Origin: Xiphydria camelus
Taxonomy: Eukaryota; Arthropoda; Insecta; Hymenoptera; Xiphydriidae
Reading direction: 5' to 3'
Length of the DNA: 64,000 nt
NCBI GenBank assembly: GCA_963678675.1
Contig: OY783192.1
Span: forward strand, 12,329,393 to 12,393,392
Both the position numbers and the translations under genes were made by a program. Under the pieces are notes generated by a model. That model was not told where the DNA came from. It worked only from the letters and a program-made list of their open reading frames with translations, and made no database searches. Below, one piece after another: positions 37,301 to 49,300 of the stretch (positions are counted from its first letter, which is position 1; the number at the start of each line of letters is the position of its first letter).

Positions 37301-40300
37301 AATTTCTTCAGTACACAAAAAACATTAAGTTTTAAAATGAAAACTCGGGAAAATAGAGCGACGTGATGTTGACTCTACTGGAGGCGCGTTAGCGATTTTA
37401 CGAAGATACGCAGCAGTCAGTTTCTCATTATTAAAATTCTTTTGACATGCGGCATGCACACTTACACACGTGTGCGCGGTTGCCTCGTTTCTCGCTTGAT
37501 TTGAGAAGAGCTTGCACGCCTCTCTCTTTCACAACAACTGAGTCACTTTCATTTAAACGTTTATCGCAAATGAAACACAAAATCACTTCGGGATTTGCCA
37601 TAGCAAAACGTGGCGTAACAACCGGCGAATTACAAGCTACGACTGCTACGAGCACACTGATTGTGAGTCACCCGTCACTCCCGTCACACACAGGCGAATT
37701 TTAGGAAATTCCTGGCCAGAATTCCAAAAACCCAAAGTGTGTTATTTCAGAAATTTTGACCTGCATTTGTTTTATTGGTTACCTAAGCGTCATAAACGAC
37801 CCATTTTGTGATACTAATAGTACCTAGTTGAAAGATATTTTAGTACAAAGTGTTGGCGTTTGTTTAGTGGCTGTTTGTATATACTTGGTATAATTCATTA
37901 TGGGACCTGTGTTGCGAAGGTGAATAAGTTATGTTATAAATATTGTACTATGTATATTTTTGGTAGCTTGCTTTGTTTTTGGTTTTTTAAAACCACGTGC
38001 AAGAGATAATTAAGAAATAGCGTTTTAAAAATGTTGACAAAGAAAAAGTAATTTGCTTAACATATCTTAACTGCGATATTATGCGTAAATTATGTCATAA
38101 AGTGTAGTTAACCAGTTTTTGTTAAATTTTGCTGCGATATTTTGCGATGTTGCCATATATTTCCTTTTGAATTTAAAAGGGGGGAACCTCCTCCAGACAA
38201 CAGGTTTTTCAATAATTTTTTACAAAAAACTGAGAGCATTCATTGCAATGAATAAAATTACATAATAATATTGACATTCAAATGTATACACACACATTTT
38301 TTTATGAGTGAAAAAAACAAAATGGCGGCGCTACTGCTAATCAAATTTGACTCCTTGAATTTGCGCCGTGGAACGCTCAGGTCCTTGTAGTTAAATGAAA
38401 TCAACGAAACAAATTTTTTTCATTAAAATAAGTAATTCCACTTTCCATGAACCTAAATGTAACAAAAATAATTAAATAAATAAATGAAAATTTGAGGATA
38501 AAAAGAAAAAGTTGTTTCAAAGCGTACCGCATCAACCCACGCTATCCCCACCGTCTTGCAACTACATACTGTTAATTCATTTAAGGCGGTCGAGTCAGTT
38601 GAAATTTGAAAAAAAATCAATTTTTGGTTTTTTGCGTTTTCTGACTCATATATATATAATCTACATGAAAAAAAATCGATATACTCGAATTCATAAAAAT
38701 TGAGATGTTATGGCCATTAGAGCAGAAATGATCGATTACTGAATATAACATATCTTTCCTACATACGTGATATTACTTTTATAGAACATCAGAATGCAAA
38801 TAAGATGCACTGTGATGGGAAATATACTTATAACATTGTGTATAATATTCATATTTTTCATCTCTTTCAATAATATATTTTTTTATCTGAAAATTTTTTT
38901 TTATTGTAAAAGTTGGAAAAATTATATTATTTGACCTTAGAAACTAAAAGAGAAATGTATGGAAAGTGAATAGCAAAGATTTCAATTAAAAGTAGTAAAT
39001 TCATAAGACAAACTTTAACGCTCATTTCCCAACACTTACACTTTGCTTTACTTCTCGTAGGATTCAGATTGAACCGAGGCACCGATTTGGATGGGCTACA
39101 TCTTATTCTCTTCATAAGAAGATGCTTTCTCGTTTGAGTGTAGGAATTTATGATAGAATATAATTTGTGGTAGTGGTACTCGTTTCCATATCGATTTTTT
39201 GATAAATAAAATTTTCACGAATAAATATAGTGATATCTTCGTTTGTGGAGTTACAAATTGAAATCCCTACACTCGAACGAGAAAGAATCTTCTTACGAAG
39301 AGAAAAAGTTGTAGCCCATCCAAGTCGGTGCTTCGGTTCACTCTGAATCTTACGAGACGTACAAAAATTAAAATAGCTTATATTGACAATTGGAGCCATC
39401 GGTAGCCTTATTCTTAGTGGTAATTTTTTAAGTATTTTGGGGGAGTAGTATATAGTATTTTTTATAAAAATGTACATAATTTATTTCCTAATAAAATCTT
39501 AATATGAAATTTTTTTTTTCAAGCTGACTCGACCCCCTTAAACTACTTGTAAGCATCTGGATAGGGAAATTTTCAAGACAACAAAATATGCGAGACATTT
39601 TCCATAATTTTTTAGTTTCCTCTGATCCCCATATCTCCAGTATGAGAAAACTCAATCCTAAAACGATGAAAAAATATCCACTTGAAGTGGTACAGTTTTT
39701 TGATGAACCTGATATTTCCGAAAATACTCCTGCGCTACCTGAAGACGAAAGTGATTCTGATGATTCTGAGTAACCTGTACAATTTCAATATTCTGAATCT
39801 TACAGATTTTACTACCTTCATTATAGAGCCTTTTATTTGTCATTCTATAAGATTTCTTTAAATAAATACAGGCTAGTTTACTTAAATTATATCGTTTAAT
39901 GTTCATTGATGCACAATTATTCTTTGTTTATATTGTTTATGTTTTATGTAATATATATATATACAGTGTGGTTAAAATTTTACGTGGAACCCGAAAATAA
40001 AATAAAAATGAGAAATTCAATTTCAAAAATTAAAATGCCACGTGATACCTGTTTTATGGGCACCCTGTATGAATTAAAATATTTTTTAATGTACAAGTAA
40101 AAAATCGACAGCATTTTTCCAAAAAATAACTTGTATAAAATATATGAATTTTATGCAAGACTTTTGAACCACCCTGTATAATTTTTAGTATGGTAATATC
40201 TCAAAAATATTTTTTGTTCAACATTTTTGCAATGTTTTATTATTCTTTCGCCTTTTTGTTATTAAAATATCGTTTTATATACAAAAAATATTTTTGGCCA

Positions 40301-43300
40301 GGAATTTCCTAAAATTTGCCTGTGTGCATCAGCCGTAAAGATGCGCGTCGGTATAGAGATGGCAATAAATATATTGATACTTTTATTTTATCGATATATC
40401 GCGTCGTATTTATCGATACTTATAAATCGATATATTATTTTTGATGTGTCGAAAAATTTCGATATCGTCGTAAGAGTAATTTGTTCTTAGAAAATTTACC
40501 GTTTAAAATGGGAAGTGTTACTATTTTTTTGGGAAAAATGTTCATCTTTCCGCCGCTGTAACTCGAAACATATTAGACTTATAAAAAAACGATGATACAA
40601 AAAATGTAAGGAATTTTATCTTCTTTATTTTTATTTAAACATTTTTGTCACAAAATCAACCGCTGGGGTCATTTTGAAAAAAAAAACATTTTTTGTCCCT
40701 TTCATTCAAGATGGCGGCTCGAGCGGTCCCTCCCCAAGGTCGAAAACTTGGATTTTTTGTTAAGGCCCAGACCTTAACAACATATTTAAAAATTACTATT
40801 ACCCCACCTTTTGTAGGGCAAACGCCTTTTTTGGCCCCCACTGACTGGACTAATAGGAGACATACGAGTGCGAGAGAGAATATATGGCGAGTGCGTAAGA
40901 AGCTCTCTGTCGCATATTTCCCTAGACTTCTCCAGCTTGAAGTTGTGCGACAGAGAAATTCTTATGCACTCGCCACATGTTCTCTCTCGCACTTGCGTAT
41001 CTCCTATGTCAAGCTTCCTCGAATACATATTGTTTGCAGAATATTTGAAATAAGCTCCACCCAATCTCGCAGTTTAGGCGTGAACTCCCAGTATACAGTA
41101 TATTCGAGAGCAAAGTATATAAAGGGATACGTAGTTTTATGTTGATTACCTTAGTGCTTTTTCGGAATTGAAACTGTGCATGTGCAATTTTTTGCACATG
41201 ATACATGCTGTCGAATGCTCCACATATACATTAATAATAATAACGTCCGTGTTTATACTACGGCAATGGTCATAAAACTACGGGCTAGGGATGTGCGATT
41301 CTTCAAAAAGAATCGATTCTCGAAAGTGAATCGAATGAAGCATTCATGGAGCAATTTTGAATTGAATCGATACAAGAGAATCGATTAAAAAACATTGAAT
41401 GGAAGAATGTTAATTTTCAAACACTTCAAGTAAGTATATAACTTTAATAACTAAAAAAAATTTAATTTAAATAAAAATTCTTATTTGATTAAAAAAATGT
41501 ATTTAAATGCGATTACACAAATCGAGTTGTATAAATGTTAAACTTTAGTAGAATCAATTTACTCCAAGTGCCAGTGATGAAACTCCAGCGATATTAAGAA
41601 GGTCCATAGCAATATGTTCACAAGTTAAACGATTTCTTTCGTCACAGACAATGTTGTTTGCAATCGAAAACAATCGTTCGCAGGGCAGTTCAGTACTAAT
41701 GGTCGACAAATACTTTAACGCTAATGCAGCAAGATTTGGACAGTTATTTTGTTGGGCCAGCCAGTACTTAATAGGATCTGTCTCGAATGTTTCCACACTT
41801 TTGTTAATATATTGTCTCAAATCAACGTCAAAAATGGCAAAAATGTGGATCGATTTCGCCAGTACAGAATCGATCCAAACAAAGAATCGACTTTGAAGAA
41901 TCGATCCAAAAATCGCACATCCCTACTACGGGCCTCTTTGTATACTTTGCTTTGGGATATACTGTATGTATATAACCGGGTAATTCATTAATATTGCGAC
42001 AAACTTCAAGGATGGGTTCCTTGGATGAAAATAAGAAAAAATGTTCCTATGAACACATGGGTCCGGAAACGCTGAGTTTCGGAATTGCATTTTTAAATGC
42101 CTTATCAAAAAATATATATATATTTAAAACGCAATGACGCATCCCTTCTTCTGAAATGATATTTAATACTCCTAAGAAGACCCTATTACAAAAAAGAAAT
42201 AAAATGCAACCTCTGCAAAAATATACTTCCTATTACACTGGGCAACAGTGATTTTGTTTCTCGAACCAGACCAGGTGATTCTTATAGATTTTTGTGCGCT
42301 AAAAACGAATCTGACTCAAATTTGTGACGTGGATCAGGATTTCCAGATACTTGAGGTTCAAAATACGAAAACGGGCAATTTTGGCCATATTAACGGGTCT
42401 ATTACAATGAAACTAAAAATTTTTTCTTAATTGCACTTACAGCATTTGAAAGTGTCGTTTTTTAACTTTTTAATATATTACTTGATTGTTCCTAAACGAC
42501 TTTATAAAGCCAAATTTCAGTACGACAAGTCGATCATGTAGGTCCACCGTACCACGCGCCTGATATATTATATTTTACTGTAGGTAAATCCGGTTACTCT
42601 GTAGGTAATCGTTTTGATCGTAACGTTGAAACTTTTAATTAGTTATTATTATATGCCGCCACCTCTGCCACCTCCGACGACTCCTCACATCGCGAGGAGA
42701 GACTAGTTTACAAGACTACAAGTTCGTCGATCGGCATAAACCGCCACTGATCTCCCAGAAATTAATGGGCGATATACTGAGACATCGACAAAGTCAAATT
42801 GAAACTCGTCGCAAGGTACGATTAAACAATGTTATCGCGGTAAACTTTTAATTTGCCAGGAACAAAGAGGAGTTTCGCATTGTCAGAATGTCGTGGCTGC
42901 GAAGGATTGATTTTGTTCACAGTGGGCTTTTAAACGTGTTTTTCAGATCGCCCGGTGAGAGACCTTTGCGAGCCAAACGTGAAAATAGCCCTTGCAACGA
43001 ACTTCATGAGATCTTACGGAAACGATATATCGCAATGCAATCGCCGGACAGTAGAAATTCCACCGCGACGTTGGCGCTCGATGATTCGTTCTAGATTAAG
43101 GGCCGGTTTTACCAACACGGTATAAACGCCGTATAGCGCTATACTGAGAATAACCTGTACGCAAGCGTTTTACCACGATGGTATAAGTCTGGAATAGGAT
43201 AAACTTTGGAATAAATGCAGGGATAGCTTATCCGGCAGTTTCAGCGCTGGATAAGCTAGCTATCCTCGGGATAACCTAACTTTTTGTTTGCGTCTATTAT

Positions 43301-46300
43301 TCCGTGACAGAATCACAACCGTGACAGAATCATAATAATTGTTATTAGTTGTGAAATAGAGTTGATTGATGTGCCAGTTGTCAAATCATCATCTGATGAT
43401 GAAATTGACGTCTTACAAAGAATGAGAAATCCTAGGAAAATACGTGCCCGGTAAGTAAATAAAGGATACCTATACCTACTAATTTATAACCAATATCTAA
43501 TACAAAACTATTCCAGAGTTGACTATTTCGAAGAATACAATGGTTGTAGAATTCTTCACTTGATTTCGTTTGGAAAAACAAACCTGTCAGAGATTATTGG
43601 GACAAATACGACATCGCATTGCTTCGAGGTCGCCAAGAAATGCAGCAATTCAGCCAGCAACAAAATTATTGCCGACTTTAAGATTTCTTGCTTCGGGATC
43701 AATGCTAATTACTGTAGGTAATCGTTTTTATCATAATGTTAAAACTTTTAATTAGTCATTATTATATGCCGCCACCTCAGCAACCTCCAACGACTCCTAA
43801 CATCGCGAGGAGAGCTAGTTTACAGGGCTACAAGTTCATCGATCGGCATAAACCGCCACTGATCTCCCAGAAATCAATGGGCGACATACTGAAAAACATC
43901 AACAAAGTCAAAATGAAACTCGTCACAAGGTACGATTAAACAATTTTATCGCGGTAAACTTTTTATTCGCCAGGAACAAAGAGGAGTTTCGCATTGTCAG
44001 AATGTCGTGGCTGCGAAAGATTGATTTTGTTCACAGTGGGCTTTTAAACGTGTTTTTCAGATCGCCGGGTGGGAGACCTTTGCGAGCCAAACGAGAAAAT
44101 AGCTCTTACAACGACCTTCAAGAGATCTTACGGAAACGATATATCGCAATGCAATCGCCGGACAGTAGAAATTCCACCGCGACGTTGACGTTCGATAATT
44201 CGTTCTAGATTAAGAACTCGATGATACTCAAGTTCTCTGGGTCGCAGCAATCGCGTCGGACGGTGCTCCGAGGAACGGCTATTGTAGCCTTCTTTTATAA
44301 ATGAGTCTTTCTCTGCGAGGTAATTTCGCACGACACATTTTAGATTATAGTTCTTTTTTAATAGGAGGATAGAAGCTCATAAAAACGTCGGGAAAATTTT
44401 GTTTTCTCTCTTCACTCTTTTACTCAGAAAATGCAAGTTTAAATTTAAAATTGACGCACGCGGGTCTCTAATCGCGAGAATCTCAACGGTATCCAATAAT
44501 ATCAACCAAAGAAGTCATCTACCATTGCATTGTCTTGTATAAGTAACATTTAAATTTATCTAGGTAGACATTATACCTTTCTTCAATTCGCGTGATTGCA
44601 GTTTTCAGGAGCAGAAGTGATACATCCGTCGTACGATGTAGAATATGAAAAAATTTTAGATTTGCATTGATACACTTTTGTAAGATACCTCGGCATTAGA
44701 CATCAAGTCGTACAACGCTCTTTGTATACTTTTTAGATAGGGTCGCGTATACTTAAAAAAACGATAACATTGTACCGCTCTATGTAATCTCAGAGTAATG
44801 TCACCGCGTGATAAATCTTAAGTTGTAGCGATTTAAAAGTTTATAGATTTTAGAATATATTTTGTCCGATACGAGATTTGGATCAAATGGTGCAATTTTA
44901 CGTTGTAATTACTATTATTGTGTGACGACCCTTATAGTTTTTTGAGACTGAACACATTCTTGTTGGTGAGATATCGAATGTTTGGACGTGTTTTGTACCT
45001 GATGCTTTTATCGACGACTCGAAAATAAAAGTTATTGTTACGAAAATATAAATATATTGTTATAGATATCTTTTATTTACCGGGCACGTATTTTCTTTGG
45101 ATTTCTGATTCTTGGTAATACGTCAATGTCATCATCAGATGATGATTAAAAAACTGGTACATCAATCAACTATTTCAAAATTAATAACAATTTACCACAA
45201 CGATCAGGTTATGATTATATCATGAAAGAATAAAGACGTCAAAAACAAAAAGTTAGGTTATACTGAGAATAACAACTCCGAATTTCATTTATCGCGCCGG
45301 AACAGCTGTCAAAACGACCAAATGTCATGCGCAGTACGTACTTCTTACTACCAACCTAAAAATAATTTTAGATGGCCAACGCTTATACCTGGAATAGTTA
45401 TCCCAGGCAAACTTGGAGCTGGTAAAACGCCTGCGCTTTATACCAGGTATAAAGAAGAGTATAAATTTATCCTCGGTATACTTATTCTAGGTATAACTTG
45501 GCTTTGGTAAAACTGGCCCTAAGAGGGAACGCCACTGTGACGGCCCGAAAAATGACCGTTTTTCGTGAATTTTTTTGAAAGAGTTAATAAATAGTTAAAG
45601 GGATGCGGTTTGTTGCATGCTATTAAGTAAACTTTCAACTTCATTTATATACATTTTTATTTAAAAATATTCAAAATTGACAATGTTATTAACATGAATG
45701 TAACTGTCGGAAAAATGAACCGCCCTCCATTGTCCCACGTGTTTCGGTATGAAGGATTATCTGAAAAAAAAAAATATTTTTTTTTAATATCTATAAAAAT
45801 GTGGCTATCGTTGTGCGTAGTTTTTTGAAATTTTGATTTTTACTATTTTTTCAAGCTGCTAGAATACAAAAAAAAACTGCAAAAATAACGAAGAAAAATT
45901 TTAATCGTTCGGCATTTTGCGAAAAAAAACCCTACGTACAACGATAGCCACATCCTTAGATATTAAAAAAAAATTTTTTTTTCTTTTCAGATAATCCTTC
46001 ATACCGAAACACGTGGGACAATGGAGGGCGGTTCTATTTTCCGCGGGTTACATTCATGTTAATAACATTGTCAATTTTGAATATTTTTAAATAAAAATGT
46101 ATATAAATGAAGTTGAAAGTTTACTTAATAGCATGCAACAAACCGCATCCCTTTAACTATTTATTAACCCTTTCAAAAAAATTCACGAAGAACGGTCATT
46201 TTTCGGGCCGTCATACTGGCGTTCCCCCTTAAGAACTCGATGATGCTCAATTTCTCTGGGTCACAGCATTCGCGTCAGATGGTGCTCCGAGGAACGGCTA

Positions 46301-49300
46301 TTGTAGCCTTCCTTTCCACGCGTGAGATTGAATCATGATTATAATTTTATCTGAGTCAGAGCTCTGGAGAGAATCAAAATTAATAGATCTCTCTTCTTTT
46401 TTTATAAATGAGTCTTTCCCTGCTAACAAGTAATTTCGCGCCACACATTTTAGATTATAGTTCTTTTTTAATAGGATAGAAGCTCATAGAAACGTCGGGA
46501 AAATTTTGTTTTCTCCCTTCGCTCTTTTACTCAGAAAATGCAAGTTTAAATTTAAAATTTACGCACTCGGGTCTATAATCGAGAGAATCTCAACGGTATC
46601 CAATAATATCAACCAAAGAAGTCACCTACCATTGCATTGTCTTCTATAAGTAACATTTAAATTTATCTAGTTAGGTATTATACCTTTCTTCAATTCGCGT
46701 GATTGCAGAGTTTTCGGGAGCAGAAGTGATACATCCGTCGTAGGATGTAGAATATGAAAAAATTTTAGATTTGCATTGATACACTTTTGTAAGATACCTC
46801 GGCACTAGACATCAAGTCGTACAACGCTCTTTGTAGAATTTTTTGATAGGGTCGCGTATACTTAAAAAAATGATAACATTGTACCGCTCTATGTAATCCC
46901 TGAGTAATATCACCGCGTGTGTGATAAATCTTAAGTTGTAGCGATTTAAAAGTTTATAGATTTTAGAATATATTTTGTCCGATACGAGATTTTGACCAAA
47001 TGGTGCAATTTTACATTGTAATTACAATTATCGACAACCCTCATAGTTTTTTTTAAGACTGAACACGTTCTTGTTGGTGAGATATCGAATGTTCGAACGT
47101 GTTTTGTACCTGATGCTTTTATCGACGACTCGAAAATAAGTTATTGTTACGAAAATATAAATATATTGTTATGGATATCTTTTATTTATCGACCACGTAT
47201 TTTCTTCGGATTTCTAATTTTTGGTAATACGTCAATGTCATCATCAGATGACGATTCAAAAACTGGTACATCAATCAACTCCATTTCAAAAGTAATAACA
47301 ATTTACCACAACGATCAGGTTATGATTATGTCATGAAAGAATAAAGACGTCAAACAAAAAGTTAGGTTATACTGAGAATAAACAACTCCGAATTTCGTTT
47401 GTCGCGCTGGAACAGCTGTCAAAACGACCAAATGTCATGCGCAATACATACTTCTTACTACCAACCTAAAAATAATTTTAGATGGCCAACGCTTATACCT
47501 GGAACAGTTATCCCAGGCAAACCTGTAGCTTGTAAAATGCCTGCGCTTTATACCAGGTATAAAGAAGAGTATAAAGGGTCTATCCGGATAAGCACTTGAA
47601 AAACATCCATAAAGGAAATAACACGAAATAGGCACCAAAACACTCTCTCGGAAGTGAAAAAATTTTAGCAATTTTACTATTCCAAAAAGTGAGATTTTTC
47701 GAGAAATGTAGTTGAACATTAAAAAATTCTTGCTGCTCACGTAATGGACCAAAAAATTGGAAAAAATTCTGGAACATAGGAATCCTAGGGAACTCAGAAA
47801 AAAATATTGTCGTATTTGGCGCGAAATTCAAATTTTTTAAAAATAAACAATTTTAAAAAGTGCTCTTTCCACCACTTCTTGAAAAGGTGCTACCATAATT
47901 TTTTTATATAAACGCGTCTTCGCATCATTATTATTCTCAAATTTTTTATGGGAACTGGGTCTCGGTGGATTTGGCTGGGCTTCACATATGTTGTAGATCT
48001 TGATGTTCTGATCAAAAGTTATTATTGCCGCAATAACGGAAAATGGGCAGCTTTTGAGTTTTGAGACCTTAAAGTTCATACTTTTTGCTTTCCCTCATAC
48101 GGTCTATTGGATCGAAATAATTATATAAAATCAGGTTTTCTGTGAATTTTGCTAAAAATCACGTATTTTGTAGTTGGTGAGCTACCGATTCAGGTATCAC
48201 CCGGTCAGACAAAAAATAAGCAGGTCTGGGGGGGAGACTTTAAAATTACCGCTTTTTACTCAAAACCATAGGGTAAAGCGCGGAGAGATGGCACACGTTT
48301 TACAAAATTTGAAATATTTTCTTATTAACGAAAAATTTAAAAATACCAAATAATACAGAAAACAAACAATAACTTGAGCGTACTTTTGATATAGTTGAAA
48401 AACACAAAACACTTATCCTAATGACACAAAAAAGAAAAAAGTAAAATACTAAATTGGTCCGTCTGTCCTACTTATTGTTAGTGTAGGAGAGTTGGACCAT
48501 TAGGGGTAGGATAGATGGACTATTAACTTTTAACGCTTTTTCTTGATTGCTTTAATGCCGCACGTTTGACAAATGTTTTCATAAGATGTGCAGCCGTCGT
48601 ACAGCCATTTCAAACACAAAACGCACTTAAGCCAATCATCCTTTTTCTTGGTTTGCCAATAATCTTCGTTACACTCAACGCATTCATTTTCCATATTGCT
48701 AAAATGTTAAAATGTTATTGCCAAGTATAAATCATCCACAGACCTTGTAGTCCTTGAAGGTGTGTTCAGTTTTTACCTGTACTTGCCTGGACTTGTTGGG
48801 CATTTTTCTGAAATCATACCTAAAGCCTTAGTCCATCTCTCCTCGCAAATGCTAGTTCATCTCTCCTAAAAGCGTAGGAGAGATGGACCGGGCAATATTT
48901 ACTAAACGAAACTATATACACGCCTGTTTTAAGGTTAGGTGTCCACCAGAAAACCTGTCTTACCAGTACTTTGCACTACATTAGGCTAAAATTTACCTTA
49001 AAGTGATTTAATTGACGAACAAAATAACCTCAGAAAAATTTTTAGCGTAGTCAAAAACAATGATCGCTTGTAACTAACAAAAACAATGACAAACAACAGC
49101 ACAAATGGATTTAAAAGCACGACTGTTAACTGCGGCTATGTCAACGTGACTGGATCGTGCCTTGTTGCTACGATGCAAAAGATATCGCTGGTGGTCCGTC
49201 TCTCCTACTGTGCCATCTCTCCTCGCTTTACCCTACGCTCTTTTTCAGCCAATTCAAGCACGCATTCAAGTTACATTTTTTGAGTGTATGGCAATGATAA

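Larger units (their letters stand above)
37687..40326. mobile_element. Unclassified TIR element (2.6 kb)
   Basis: The left end CACACAGGCGAATTTTAGG continues aaattcctggcca; the right end is its inverse (40295-40326) with one mismatch in the first 30 bp. The interior holds a TTAA element (38585-39537) and a short plus-strand protein tail (39588-39773). A target duplication is not clear; CA flanks both sides, which is weak. It abuts the 5' end of the third Academ-like gene. Confidence 0.55.
41096..41964. mobile_element. TA-type MITE, family member 2, interrupted by a hAT element
   Basis: It starts TA-CAGTATATTCGAGAGC and ends with the inverse gggatatACTG-TA. The interior matches 27237-27455 (gttttatgttgattacc, catataaattaat-like and cataaaactacgg blocks). 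Without the 648-bp hAT insertion (element plus one 8-bp duplication) it is 221 bp. TA flanks are at 41094-41095 and 41965-41966. Confidence 0.8.
43100..45519. mobile_element. Chimeric PIF/Harbinger element carrying host-gene exons
   Basis: The ends GGGCCGGTTTTACCAA and inverse TTGGTAAAACTGGCCC are flanked by TAA (43097-43099, 45520-45522). The left part (43100-43720) is the 5' end of a Harbinger element including the start of its transposase. The middle (43714-45065) is a copy of an MTFR1-like gene's last exons and 3' UTR. The right part (45066-45519) is again Harbinger 5'-end sequence, but inverted (cgggcacgtattttc matches gaaaatacgtgcccg at 43438). Both ends therefore derive from the same terminus, which leaves a usable TIR pair. 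Confidence 0.8.

Noticed and set aside
38300..38400. ATGGCGGC-rich stretch as a gene start
   Set aside because: No open frame follows; it lies inside the 37687-40326 element.
43974..44060. Separate coding exon in the MTFR1-like segment
   Set aside because: It is open and in frame but interrupts the expected KMKLVTR-SPGGRP continuity; it is more likely intron or alternative sequence.
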